From Nocardia sienata NBRC 100364 (GTDB lineage Bacteria; Actinomycetota; Actinomycetes; Mycobacteriales; Mycobacteriaceae), in contig NZ_BDBX01000024.1 in the NCBI RefSeq assembly GCF_001613205.1, forward strand, positions 1 through 64,000: a stretch of 64,000 bases of DNA, written 5' to 3'. Below, piece after piece: positions 42,973 through 51,394 of the stretch. The first letter of the stretch is position 1, and each line of letters begins with the position of its first letter. The notes under the pieces were generated by a model. The model was not told the DNA's origin. It worked only from the letters and a program-made list of their open reading frames with translations, and ran no database searches. Both the position numbers and the translations under genes were made by a program.

Positions 42973-44307
42973 CTATCTGGCCTCTTCTTGGCGACCTTCC
43001 TTGGATCCGGTGTCGGGAAGGTCCATATCCGGGTCCTCGGTACGGAACGGAACGGGGAACGGGAAGATCCTCGGCCGGGCCCGGGTGGTCGTGGTCTCGG
43101 TCTCGGTGGTCGGCTCGGTGAGGGTCGGGCCGCTGGGCTCTGGGGTGGTCGTCGAGGGGACCGCGGTGGGCGCCGGGGTGGTCTCGGTGACGGTAACCGG
43201 AGGTGGAGCGGGCAGCGGTTCCTCGGTGTAGGTCGGTTCCGGCTCGTAGGTCGGCTCAGGTGTGTAGGAGGGGATCTCGGGGGCCGGGGCGATCGGCTGC
43301 GGTTGAACCGGTGGCGGAGCGGGCGGGGCCTCGGTCGTCGAGGTGGTGACCGGATCGCCCGGCTCCGCCGCGCCGGGCCGCAGGATCGCGGTGACCCCGA
43401 GAGCGCCGATCAACAGGCCGCCGAATGCCGCCGCCGCAACCAGGGCGGCGGTACGCCGGGGGCCGCGATCGCCGCTCCGGTCGGTCTTCGCCGCTTCGGT
43501 AGTGGGCTTCGCCGGGGTGGCAGTGGAAACCGCCGCCGCGGTGCCGGTCGCAGGCCGCAGGCCCGCCGCGGGTCCCGATCCGGTGGCCGGACCCGATCCC
43601 GTAGCGGGGGCCAGCCCGGCGGCGATGGCCGCCAGACTCGGTCCGCCGTAGGTGGCTTCGGGATCCAGGGCCGGAACCAGCGCGGAGTATGCCTTGGCCG
43701 GGGTGTCGCCTTCGCGCAGTTTCGGCATGACGACGGTGTCCAGCGCAGAGTTCTGGGCAGTGGAGGGGTCGGGGGGAGTGGCACCGGCCGGGGTGTCGAG
43801 CACGACCGCGAGTGCCGCCCGGCCCGCGCTCTCGGCGAAATGCCGGCCCGTATCCGCGGGGGTGAGATGGGCGGGCCCCGAGGGTAGTTCGTCCTCGCCG
43901 ACCAGGGCCACCGATTTCAGGCCCAGATAGTCGAGTGCGCCGCGTAGCGCCAGCACCTGTCCGGCGTCCCATCCGGCCGGATGGGCGGCGTAGAACTCGG
44001 CGGGGCCGTTGAGGTGTTCGGCAGTGAGGTTGATCAGGCAGAACAGGGCGGTGGCGAGCAGGTCTTCGCCGCGATAGGCCTCGCCGTCGTCCACGACGAC
44101 GCCCGCCGGATCACCCACGGCCGCGACGAAACCGGTGATCGTATGGTTGTGGCCGGGCGGGGCGACGGCGCCGCCGAGGACCGCGTCGCCTTCCTCGGAC
44201 ATGTGCAGCACCGGCTCACGGAGGATGAAGTGCGGATCTCCGTCGTCGTCGACGACCGCCGCGGTGCACGCGTACTCGGCGATGTGCAGGCCCACCCCAG
44301 TGGCCAT
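42973..44307 (-). CDS. single-pass membrane protein with Pro/Thr-rich outer tail
   Basis: A 444-residue protein. The N-terminal 190 residues begin GVGLHIAEYACTAAVVDDDG and faintly resemble the first lobe of actin/Hsp70-like proteins. An Ala/Gly/Pro linker follows, then one membrane helix (ALVAAAAFGGLLIGALGVTAIL, about 287-309). A 135-residue Pro/Thr/Glu-rich exterior tail ends it. The layout is like the protein at 22754. ATG 44307 follows GAGGAT. It is divergent from dnaK, so a link with HspR control is possible but unproven. Confidence 0.7.
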   Translation of the reverse strand: MATGVGLHIAEYACTAAVVDDDGDPHFILREPVLHMSEEGDAVLGGAVAPPGHNHTITGFVAAVGDPAGVVVDDGEAYRGEDLLATALFCLINLTAEHLNGPAEFYAAHPAGWDAGQVLALRGALDYLGLKSVALVGEDELPSGPAHLTPADTGRHFAESAGRAALAVVLDTPAGATPPDPSTAQNSALDTVVMPKLREGDTPAKAYSALVPALDPEATYGGPSLAAIAAGLAPATGSGPATGSGPAAGLRPATGTAAAVSTATPAKPTTEAAKTDRSGDRGPRRTAALVAAAAFGGLLIGALGVTAILRPGAAEPGDPVTTSTTEAPPAPPPVQPQPIAPAPEIPSYTPEPTYEPEPTYTEEPLPAPPPVTVTETTPAPTAVPSTTTPEPSGPTLTEPTTETETTTTRARPRIFPFPVPFRTEDPDMDLPDTGSKEGRQEEAR

Positions 44308-44556
44308 TCTCGGATCCTCGCTTCGACTTCCTCATCCAAAAATCACGGTACGGGTTCACCCGCACGTCGCCGTCCCGCGACGTGGGGCGCCGCGGTCACC
44401 ATGGGCGGAGCTTCGACAATAGCGCCGATGAGCGGGTCGTGGGGATCGGGGCGCGGGCGCGGTGGGTGCCGGCGCTTACAGCTGGGTCACGATGGCGCGT
44501 CGAGGCGGTTCACGGCGGCAGGGGCGGGGAAGGGTGGAGCGGGGTGCGCGGGGGCG

Positions 44557-44582
44557 GGAATAGATCGCCGGGGCCGGGGGTT
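44557..44582 (+). promoter_or_regulatory. SigH-like promoter of the dnaK operon
   Basis: GGAATA (44557-44562) and GTT (44580-44582) are 17 bp apart, the pattern of SigH-type ECF promoters known for mycobacterial dnaK. Apart from this, the HAIR sites and a small hairpin at 44363-44384, I see no gene in the 488-base gap 44308-44795. Confidence 0.55.
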
Positions 44583-44597
44583 GAGCAGATCGACAAT

Positions 44598-44618
44598 GTT
44601 GAGTGACATCGGCTCAAG
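44598..44618. promoter_or_regulatory. HspR box (HAIR) 1 before dnaK
   Basis: GTTGAGT-N7-GCTCAAG fits the HspR inverted repeat CTTGAGT-N7-ACTCAAG with the right spacing. It sits just upstream of a TTGACG -35 (44625-44630) that is 17 bp from CAGGAT. Confidence 0.8.
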
Positions 44619-44651
44619 TTTGACTTGACGGCCTCCCGTGGCCGGGGCAGG

Positions 44652-44672
44652 ATTGAGCCGACCCCGCTCAGT
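44652..44672. promoter_or_regulatory. HspR box (HAIR) 2 before dnaK
   Basis: ATTGAGC-N7-GCTCAGT has 6 of 7 complementary pairs and the HAIR spacing. It overlaps the likely -10/start area of the vegetative dnaK promoter, 54 bp after the first box. Confidence 0.75.
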
Positions 44673-44795
44673 ATTGCCGGGACCGTGCTCTATGTTCTGC
44701 CTGGGGCTGGTCCACGCGGTGGGTCCCATGGGCCCGCGGCGCAATGGGCACAGTGCCCGGACAGACACAAGCAGTCGAAAATGAGGAGGAAACAA

Positions 44796-46646
44796 ATGGC
44801 TCGTGCGGTCGGAATCGACCTCGGGACCACGAACTCGGTCGTCGCCGTTCTCGAAGGTGGTGAGCCGGTCGTCGTCGCCAACTCCGAGGGTTCGCGCACC
44901 ACGCCCTCTGTCGTCGCGTTCGCGAAGAACGGTGAAGTGCTGGTCGGTCAGCCGGCCAAGAACCAGGCCGTGACCAACGTCGACCGCACGATCCGCTCGG
45001 TGAAACGGCATATCGGCACCGACTGGACCGTGGAGATCGACAGCAAGAAGTACACCTCGCAGGAGATCAGCGCGCGCACGCTGATGAAGCTGAAGCGTGA
45101 CGCCGAGGCCTACCTGGGTGAGGAGATCACCGACGCGGTGATCACCGTGCCCGCCTACTTCGAGGACGCCCAGCGCCAGGCCACCAAGGAAGCCGGTCAG
45201 ATCGCCGGCCTCAATGTGCTGCGCATCGTCAACGAACCCACCGCCGCCGCCCTGGCCTACGGCCTGGACAAGGGCGACAAGGAGCAGACCATCCTGGTCT
45301 TCGACCTCGGTGGCGGTACCTTCGACGTCTCGCTGCTCGAAATCGGTGAAGGTGTCGTGGAGGTCCGTGCCACCTCCGGTGACAACCACCTCGGTGGTGA
45401 CGACTGGGACGAGCGGGTCGTGAAGTGGCTGGTCGACAAGTTCAAGTCCAGCTCGGGCATCGACCTGACCAAGGACAAGATGGCCATGCAGCGGCTGCGT
45501 GAGGCCGCCGAGAAGGCCAAGATCGAGCTGAGCTCCTCGCAGAGCACCTCGATCAACCTGCCCTACATCACCGTCGACGCGGACAAGAACCCGCTGTTCC
45601 TCGACGAACAGCTGACCCGCGCCGAGTTCCAGAAGATCACCTCGGACCTGCTCGACCGCACTCGCGCGCCGTTCCAGTCCGTGGTCAAGGACGCCGGGAT
45701 CAAGGTCTCCGATATCGACCATGTCGTGCTCGTCGGTGGCTCCACCCGCATGCCCGCGGTCTCCGAACTGGTCAAGGAGCTGACCGGTGGCAAGGAGCCC
45801 AACAAGGGCGTGAACCCGGACGAGGTCGTCGCCGTCGGCGCCGCCCTGCAGGCCGGCGTGCTCAAGGGTGAGGTCAAGGACGTCCTGCTGCTCGATGTGA
45901 CCCCGCTGTCGCTGGGTATCGAGACCAAGGGCGGCGTGATGACCAACCTCATCGAGCGCAACACCACCATCCCGACCAAGCGTTCGGAAACCTTCACCAC
46001 GGCCAACGACAACCAGCCGTCGGTGCAGATCCAGGTGTTCCAGGGCGAGCGCGAGATCGCCGCGCACAACAAGCTGCTCGGCTCCTTCGAGCTGACCGGT
46101 ATCCCGCCGGCCCCGCGCGGGGTGCCGCAGATCGAGGTCACCTTCGATATCGACGCCAACGGCATCGTGCACGTGACCGCGAAGGACAAGGGCACCGGTA
46201 AAGAGAACACGATCAAGATCCAGGACGGCTCCGGTCTGTCCAAGGAAGAGATCGACCGGATGATCAAGGACGCCGAGGCGCACGCCGCCGAGGACAAGGC
46301 GCGCCGGGAGGAAGCCGAGACCCGCAACCAGGCCGAATCGCTGGTACACCAGACCGAGAAGTTCATCTCCGACAACGAGGACAAGGTTCCCGCGGATGTG
46401 AAGTCCAAGGTCGAGTCCGCGATCAACGAGGCCAAGGAGGCGCTGAAGGGCACCGACACCGCCGCGGTGAAGGCCGCGGTGGAGAAGCTGGCCACCGAAT
46501 CGCAGGCACTGGGTCAGGCGATCTACGAGTCCCAGGCCGCCGAGGGCGCGGCCTCCGGTAACGGCGCCGCGGGTGCGGGCGCCGGCGACGACCAGGTGGT
46601 CGACGCCGAGGTTGTGGACGAGCCGGTCGACACGGAGAAGAAGTGA
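44796..46646 (+). CDS. dnaK: chaperone DnaK (Hsp70)
   Basis: A 616-residue Hsp70. [17 protein letters not shown], the ATPase block [17 protein letters not shown] and [23 protein letters not shown] precede a substrate domain with the hydrophobic linker [20 protein letters not shown] and a helical lid. It folds proteins with DnaJ and GrpE. ATG 44796 follows AGGAGGA. Its end overlaps grpE by 4 bases (GTGA). Two HAIR sites and a SigH-like promoter lie upstream, so heat and oxidative-stress control by HspR and SigH is expected. Confidence 0.98.
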   Translation: MARAVGIDLGTTNSVVAVLEGGEPVVVANSEGSRTTPSVVAFAKNGEVLVGQPAKNQAVTNVDRTIRSVKRHIGTDWTVEIDSKKYTSQEISARTLMKLKRDAEAYLGEEITDAVITVPAYFEDAQRQATKEAGQIAGLNVLRIVNEPTAAALAYGLDKGDKEQTILVFDLGGGTFDVSLLEIGEGVVEVRATSGDNHLGGDDWDERVVKWLVDKFKSSSGIDLTKDKMAMQRLREAAEKAKIELSSSQSTSINLPYITVDADKNPLFLDEQLTRAEFQKITSDLLDRTRAPFQSVVKDAGIKVSDIDHVVLVGGSTRMPAVSELVKELTGGKEPNKGVNPDEVVAVGAALQAGVLKGEVKDVLLLDVTPLSLGIETKGGVMTNLIERNTTIPTKRSETFTTANDNQPSVQIQVFQGEREIAAHNKLLGSFELTGIPPAPRGVPQIEVTFDIDANGIVHVTAKDKGTGKENTIKIQDGSGLSKEEIDRMIKDAEAHAAEDKARREEAETRNQAESLVHQTEKFISDNEDKVPADVKSKVESAINEAKEALKGTDTAAVKAAVEKLATESQALGQAIYESQAAEGAASGNGAAGAGAGDDQVVDAEVVDEPVDTEKK

Positions 46647-47350
46647 CGAATTCGGGAAATACAGGCAAATCCGAGGAGCCGGTCAGCTTCGTCGACAAGC
46701 GCAAGATCGATCCGGAGACCGGTGAGGTCCGCGAACAGGCCGGGGCGGCCAACGGCGCCGCCCCGGCCGGGGCCGAGGAGGGCGTAGCCCCCCAGGCCCC
46801 CCAGGCCGGCCTCGACGGTGACGGCGTCGAGGCGGCGCCCACCGAGGCCCCGGCTTCGGACGAACTCGCCGAGCGCACCGCCGATCTGCAGCGGCTGACG
46901 GCCGAGTACACCAACTACCGGCGCCGGGTCGAGCGCGATCGCAAGACCGCGGTCGATTCCGCGAAGGCCGCCGTGGTCACCGAACTGCTCGGTGTCCTCG
47001 ACGATCTGGACCGCGCCAAGGCGCACGGCGACCTGGAATCCGGGCCGCTGCGCTCGGTGGCCGACAAGCTGACCGAGGCCTTGCGCAAACAGGGGCTCGA
47101 GGAGTTCGGGGCCGAGGGCGAACCTTTCGACCCGAATCTGCACGAGGCGGTCCAGCACGAGGGTTCCGGACACGATCCGGTGATCGGTGTGGTGATGCGC
47201 AAGGGGTACCGCTTCGGTGAGCGGGTGCTGCGGCACGCGCTGGTCGGCGTCACCGACGGTGTCGGCGATCTCGGGGCGGACCAGGGTGTCGCGGATACCG
47301 CGGAACCCGCTCGGGAGGCATCGGATGCTGATGCCGGCTCGGACAAGTAA
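46643..47350 (+). CDS. grpE: nucleotide exchange factor GrpE
   Basis: A 235-residue GrpE. An acidic, low-complexity N-terminus (about 65 residues) comes before the long coiled coil ([31 protein letters not shown]) and the beta-wing domain ending in [27 protein letters not shown]. It releases ADP from DnaK. Its GTG start overlaps the dnaK stop in GTGA, so translation is coupled. A 168-bp gap separates it from dnaJ. Confidence 0.96.
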   Translation: MTNSGNTGKSEEPVSFVDKRKIDPETGEVREQAGAANGAAPAGAEEGVAPQAPQAGLDGDGVEAAPTEAPASDELAERTADLQRLTAEYTNYRRRVERDRKTAVDSAKAAVVTELLGVLDDLDRAKAHGDLESGPLRSVADKLTEALRKQGLEEFGAEGEPFDPNLHEAVQHEGSGHDPVIGVVMRKGYRFGERVLRHALVGVTDGVGDLGADQGVADTAEPAREASDADAGSDK

Positions 47351-47518
47351 CGACTCCGCGGCGAAAGCCACGGACCGGGTGGCGCGGCGTGCGTACGGAT
47401 CGATCCGCGCGCGTCGCGCCCCCGTCACGCCGCGCGCGACGGACCCGGAGGCGGTAGGAAAGTACGAACACGGGCCCCGCGCGGGCCGCGGAACAGTATC
47501 GAGAGGAGGAGATGCCCG

Positions 47519-48688
47519 GTGAGCCAGCGGGAGTGGATCGAGAAGGACTTCTATAAGGAGCTGGGTGTCTCCGCGGGCGCCTCCACCGAGGAGATCAAGA
47601 AGGCCTACCGCAAATTGGCCCGTGATCTGCATCCGGACGCCAACCCCGGCGACGCCGCGGCCGAGGAACGATTCAAGGCGGTCAGTGAGGCGCACACCGT
47701 CCTGTCCGATCCCGCCAAACGCGCGGAGTACGACGAGACCCGCCGTCTGTTCTCCGGCGCCGGATACGGGCGGGGCGGCGGTTTCACCCCGGGTGCCGGT
47801 GGCGGGTTCTCCCAGAGTTTCGATCTGGGCGATATCTTCGGCCAGGCCGCTGGTGGCGCCGACGGCGGGCTCGGTGATCTGTTCGGCGGCCTGTTCAACC
47901 GGGGCGGCGGTGCCACCCGCACCGGCGGACGGCCCCGCCGGGGCGCCGATGTGGAAGCCGAGACGACCCTCGGGTTCCGCGAGGCGGCCAAGGGGGTCAC
48001 GGTGCCGCTGCACCTGACCAGCCCGTCGCCCTGCACCACCTGTCACGGCAGCGGGGCCAAGCCGGGCACCAGCCCGCGCGTGTGCCCTATCTGCAACGGC
48101 AGCGGCGTGGTGAGCCGCAATCAGGGCGCGTTCGGCTTCAGCGAACCGTGTGACGAGTGCCGCGGCTCCGGGTCGATCATCGACGACCCGTGTGTGGACT
48201 GCCACGGCAGCGGTATCCAGAACCGTACCCGCACCATCAACGTCCGTATTCCCCCGGGTATCGCCGACGGCCAGCGGATCCGGCTCGCCGGACAGGGCGA
48301 GGCGGGCCTGCGGGGCGCGCCCTCGGGTGACCTGTTCGTCACGGTCCACGTGAGCCAGGACAAGGTCTTCGGCCGGGCCGGCGACGACCTGACCCTGGCA
48401 CTGCCGGTCAGCTACAGTGAATTGGTGCTCGGTACGACCGTATCGGTGCCCACTCTGGAGGGCCGGGTCGGCGTGAAGGTGCCGCCGGGTACCGCGGACG
48501 GGCGCATTTTGCGCGTGCGTGGCCGCGGAGTACCCAAACGTGGTGGCGGAGCCGGTGATCTGCTGGTCACCGTGAAGGTCGCCGTGCCGCCGAAGCTGGA
48601 CGACGATGCCGTTGCGGCGCTGCGCGCGTTGCAGGAGGCGGAGAAGGCCAGCGGCTTCGATCCGAGAGCGGGATGGGCAGGTGCGTGA
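47519..48688 (+). CDS. dnaJ1: chaperone DnaJ (type I, DnaJ1)
   Basis: A 389-residue DnaJ. The J-domain has the HPD triad in [19 protein letters not shown] Gly/Phe region follows, then four zinc-finger repeats ([32 protein letters not shown]) and the C-terminal beta domains. It stimulates the DnaK ATPase. GTG 47519 follows GGAGGAG. Its stop overlaps the hspR ATG (TGATG), so the repressor is made with the chaperones. Confidence 0.96.
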   Translation: MSQREWIEKDFYKELGVSAGASTEEIKKAYRKLARDLHPDANPGDAAAEERFKAVSEAHTVLSDPAKRAEYDETRRLFSGAGYGRGGGFTPGAGGGFSQSFDLGDIFGQAAGGADGGLGDLFGGLFNRGGGATRTGGRPRRGADVEAETTLGFREAAKGVTVPLHLTSPSPCTTCHGSGAKPGTSPRVCPICNGSGVVSRNQGAFGFSEPCDECRGSGSIIDDPCVDCHGSGIQNRTRTINVRIPPGIADGQRIRLAGQGEAGLRGAPSGDLFVTVHVSQDKVFGRAGDDLTLALPVSYSELVLGTTVSVPTLEGRVGVKVPPGTADGRILRVRGRGVPKRGGGAGDLLVTVKVAVPPKLDDDAVAALRALQEAEKASGFDPRAGWAGA

Positions 48689-49173
48689 TGGAGCCGAAAC
48701 GAGGACCGGAGGCGAAATCGGCGCGTCCTGCGGCCCGAGCGATGGGCCCGGAGGCGGCAGCGCAGCGTAATCACCTGGGGGCCAGGGAGGGGCGGCAATC
48801 GAGCACCGAATATTTCGTGATCTCGGTGGCCGCCCAACTGGCCGGTATGCATGCGCAGACCCTGCGCACTTACGACCGGCTGGGTCTGGTGACACCGCAG
48901 CGCACGTCGGGCGGCGGCCGGCGCTATTCGGAGCGGGATGTGGAGCTGCTACGTGAGGTTCAGCGGCTTTCCCAGGACGAGGGCGTCAATCTCGCCGGTA
49001 TCAAACGGATCATCGAACTCACCAATCAGGTGACCGAACTCCAGCAGCGGGTGGTCGAACTGACCGCGGCACTGGAACGAGAGCGGGCCCGGCCGGACTA
49101 CCGACCGGAACTGATTCCCCCGCAGCGCAATACCGCCCTGGTGGTGTGGCAGCCGCGGAACCGGCGGCACTAG
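48688..49173 (+). CDS. hspR: heat-shock repressor HspR (MerR family)
   Basis: A 161-residue MerR-type repressor. FVISVAAQLAGMHAQTLRTYDRLGLVTPQRTSGGGRRYSERDVELL is the DNA-binding part, and DEGVNLAGIKRIIELTNQV leads into the coiled coil. It binds HAIR sites with DnaK as co-repressor in related bacteria. The N-terminus is about 25-30 residues longer than the M. tuberculosis form and rich in Ala, Arg and Pro. ATG 48688 overlaps the dnaJ stop. Three HAIR sites in this window are its likely targets. Confidence 0.94.
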   Translation: MEPKRGPEAKSARPAARAMGPEAAAQRNHLGAREGRQSSTEYFVISVAAQLAGMHAQTLRTYDRLGLVTPQRTSGGGRRYSERDVELLREVQRLSQDEGVNLAGIKRIIELTNQVTELQQRVVELTAALERERARPDYRPELIPPQRNTALVVWQPRNRRH

Positions 49174-49191
49174 TGTCTCGCAAACTCCGGA

Positions 49192-49839
49192 TCAGTGCGA
49201 CGACCGAGTGCTCCTGTTCGGCCATGTCGGCGATTTCCCATTCGTGTCGATGAGTGACGTGACCGACTGGATGGCAGAGCGCTTTTCGCGTGCGATGGCG
49301 CCCCAGCCGCGGACCAGCCCACCTGCCGGGCGCAAGCCGGTCCACGAGCCGATCATGTGCGAACCGTCGGGGTGTAGCGCGAAGTAGAGCGTCCCGATGT
49401 GGCGAACATGCCCACCCGAGGTCCGATACCACCCCATGAGCACTTCTTCGTCCCATATTCGTAGCTCCCCACGCCACGCATATGAGCCATCACCGACCGG
49501 ATGGGCGCGATCTCCATCCGCCAGTTGGAGTATCTCCGCGTCCTGCGCCACGGCCATCAGGTGTGTGCTCACGTTTTCGACGTCGTTCTGCCAATTCTGC
49601 CACGCTACCCACCACTCACCGGACAAATCGGTGCCGGCCGGCTCCGCGCCGGCCAGTTGCGCCAGTGATACCTGTAGTGCGTCGGCCAGCCGGACGCTGA
49701 CCGCGAGGCTGGGTGACTGTTCGCCGGACTCGTAGCGACCGATCTGGCGTTGTGTCACGCCGACGAGCTCGGCGAGTCGATCCTGCGATAGACGAAGTTG
49801 ACTACGCCGTACGCGGATCACATCAGCTGTCTTGCTCAT
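49192..49839 (-). CDS. XRE-family regulator with beta-rich sensor-like domain
   Basis: A 215-residue protein. Residues 1-65 are a Cro/C1 HTH (RVRRSQLRLSQDRLAELVGVTQRQIGRYESGEQSPSLAVSVRLADAL). Residues 70-200 form a Trp- and Gly-rich beta domain (DLSGEWWVAWQNW, YAWRGELRIWDEEVLMGWYRT, GTLYFALHPDGSHMIGSWTG), perhaps a lipocalin-like ligand pocket. ATG 49839 follows GAGG. It is divergent from a resolvase-like small gene with twin operators between, and is probably an autoregulated repressor. Confidence 0.82.
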   Translation of the reverse strand: MSKTADVIRVRRSQLRLSQDRLAELVGVTQRQIGRYESGEQSPSLAVSVRLADALQVSLAQLAGAEPAGTDLSGEWWVAWQNWQNDVENVSTHLMAVAQDAEILQLADGDRAHPVGDGSYAWRGELRIWDEEVLMGWYRTSGGHVRHIGTLYFALHPDGSHMIGSWTGLRPAGGLVRGWGAIAREKRSAIQSVTSLIDTNGKSPTWPNRSTRSSH

Positions 49840-49877
49840 GGCCTCATCTTCTCCATCGACCGAAAACAACTCAAAGT

Positions 49878-49933
49878 GGACTAACTAGTCCTATCATCAG
49901 TCTTGTTTGGGATGGTTTAGGACTAGTTAGTCT
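49878..49933. promoter_or_regulatory. twin operators of the XRE regulator
   Basis: GGACTAACTAGTCC (49878-49891) and GGACTAGTTAGTCT (49920-49933) are near-palindromes. Together they form a perfect 15-bp inverted repeat (49879-49893 with 49918-49932). Their centres are 42 bp apart, four helical turns, in the gap between the divergent genes. Confidence 0.8.
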
Positions 49934-49950
49934 TCCTCAGGGAGAAGGTC

Positions 49951-50487
49951 ATGGAGAAAGCGCCCGCCATCGCCTACTTGCGCACCGACTTGTCGGGAGC
50001 CTGGCAGCACTGGGACGAATGCCGCATGCGTCGCCTGGCCGCACGACTCGGCTACGAGCTCCGCGCGATCCTCGTGTTATCCGCCGCCTCCGACCGCCGG
50101 ATAGACCGCGTGCTCGAGTGGATCGAGATCGAAAGCGCGGAGGCGGTCTTCGTGCCACATCTGGACCATCTGGACGGCGAGTACCTGCGCGTAGTGGACC
50201 GAGCTGACGTAATAGTGGACGCCCGAGAGGTCTACGCTCGCTGGCCTTCCCTCACTTCCTCGAACAGCACGGCGGGCCGGCTCCCGCACGAGTGCGCCGA
50301 TCATCGCCTCCGGGTTCGTGGTTCGAACAGCCGAGATCTGCGGTCACGATTGTGCGAATCGCCGAGATCGCCGAAAGCCCGGCAGGATAAGGCCTTCCGG
50401 CATCTGCGAGTCCTGCCGCCGCCGAATGCGAGCCCCCCGCACCGGCCCGGAGCCGGCGAAGCCGGTCGCTGGCTCTTCGACCAGTAA
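49951..50487 (+). CDS. small resolvase-like hypothetical protein
   Basis: A 178-residue frame. Residues 1-98 (AIAYLRTDLSGAWQHWDECRMRRLAARLGYELRAILVL, then VDRADVIVDAREVYARW) look like the catalytic-domain fold of serine recombinases. I see no convincing nucleophile Ser in the usual YxRxS place, where the text is YLRTDLSG. The Arg/Pro-rich remainder may be non-conserved or past a frameshift. ATG 49951 follows GGGAGAAGG. It is divergent from the XRE regulator and likely repressed by it. Function is unknown. Confidence 0.6.
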   Translation: MEKAPAIAYLRTDLSGAWQHWDECRMRRLAARLGYELRAILVLSAASDRRIDRVLEWIEIESAEAVFVPHLDHLDGEYLRVVDRADVIVDAREVYARWPSLTSSNSTAGRLPHECADHRLRVRGSNSRDLRSRLCESPRSPKARQDKAFRHLRVLPPPNASPPHRPGAGEAGRWLFDQ

Positions 50488-50546
50488 GCGCGCCTGGGCC
50501 GTGCAAGGCCGCGCCCTCGGCAACCGCATCGCACCGGCGACGTGGT

Positions 50547-51329
50547 TCAGGCGCCCTCGAACTGGATTCGCTCGGCTGGGGTGCCGGAGTCGAGGAGGCG
50601 TTCCACGGTGGAGCGGGTCATCGCAGGAGAACCGCACACCAGGACCTGGTGCCGATCGAACGACCCGTAAGATCCGACGACCTCTGCGAGGGTGCCCTGT
50701 AGCAGGTCGTCCTCGTCGAAACCGATATCGACCCGGTGACTTTCGTACCACTTGTCGGGCCAGGACGGATCCTCGAGCCGTTCCACCACCGGCACCACCG
50801 TGAGCCAGGGCAGATCGGCGGCGAGCAGGACGAGCATATCGGCGGCGTACAGGTCGCGCGGGGTGGAACCGCCGAAGAACAGATAGGTGGTGGGCGGGTC
50901 CTGCTGCCGGGCCAGTTCCAGGATCTGGGCGCGCAGCGGGGCCAGACCAGTGCCACCGGCGATCATCACCACCTCGTCGCCGTCGGGGTCGACGGTGAAC
51001 AGCCCCTCGGGGGCGGACAATTTCCACCGGTCCCCGACCGCGGTGTCGGCGACGATGCCACCGCTGCACCAGCCGCCCGCCACGGTCTTCACATGGAATT
51101 CCAGCTTGCCGTCCAGCGACGGCGGCAGCGCCGGGGAGAACCGGCGGCGCATGCCCGGGAACTGCGGGACCTCGACCTGCACCGACTGCCCCGCGTGGAA
51201 CGGTACGTATTCACCGATCAAGCGGACGACCGCCATATCGTGGCGCAACCGGTGGTGTTCGACGACATCGGCCAGCCAGTACGACCGCTGGGACGAATGG
51301 GCGGGGGACGCGCTGGGGTCGTTCGTCAT
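50547..51329 (-). CDS. FAD/NAD-binding ferredoxin-reductase-type oxidoreductase
   Basis: A 260-residue flavoprotein. RRRFSPALPP is the FAD-binding RxxS-like motif, and VMIAGGTGLAPLRAQILELARQ is the NAD(P)H pocket; the C-terminal LVCGSPAMTRSTVERLL completes the fold. It looks like the reductase part of the next upstream flavohaemoglobin without a globin domain, so it likely arose by duplication. ATG 51329 lies 65 bp after the stop of that gene, on the same strand, and they may be one operon. Confidence 0.82.
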   Translation of the reverse strand: MTNDPSASPAHSSQRSYWLADVVEHHRLRHDMAVVRLIGEYVPFHAGQSVQVEVPQFPGMRRRFSPALPPSLDGKLEFHVKTVAGGWCSGGIVADTAVGDRWKLSAPEGLFTVDPDGDEVVMIAGGTGLAPLRAQILELARQQDPPTTYLFFGGSTPRDLYAADMLVLLAADLPWLTVVPVVERLEDPSWPDKWYESHRVDIGFDEDDLLQGTLAEVVGSYGSFDRHQVLVCGSPAMTRSTVERLLDSGTPAERIQFEGA

Positions 51330-51394
51330 ACCTCACTCCGCTGACAGGCCGGGCCGGACGGGATACCGCCGGGTGCTCGATGTGCCGATACCGA

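Noticed and set aside
44487-46349. A 620-codon minus-strand frame across dnaK
   Set aside because: It is antisense to an unmistakable dnaK. The old idea of proteins antisense to Hsp70 genes is a codon-bias artefact.
46523-48895. A 790-codon minus-strand frame across grpE and dnaJ
   Set aside because: Antisense shadow of two well-supported genes.
49951-50487. A functional serine recombinase and hence a mobile element
   Set aside because: No clear catalytic Ser motif, no DNA-binding domain, no transposon ends or att-like repeats were seen near the tRNA or this gene.
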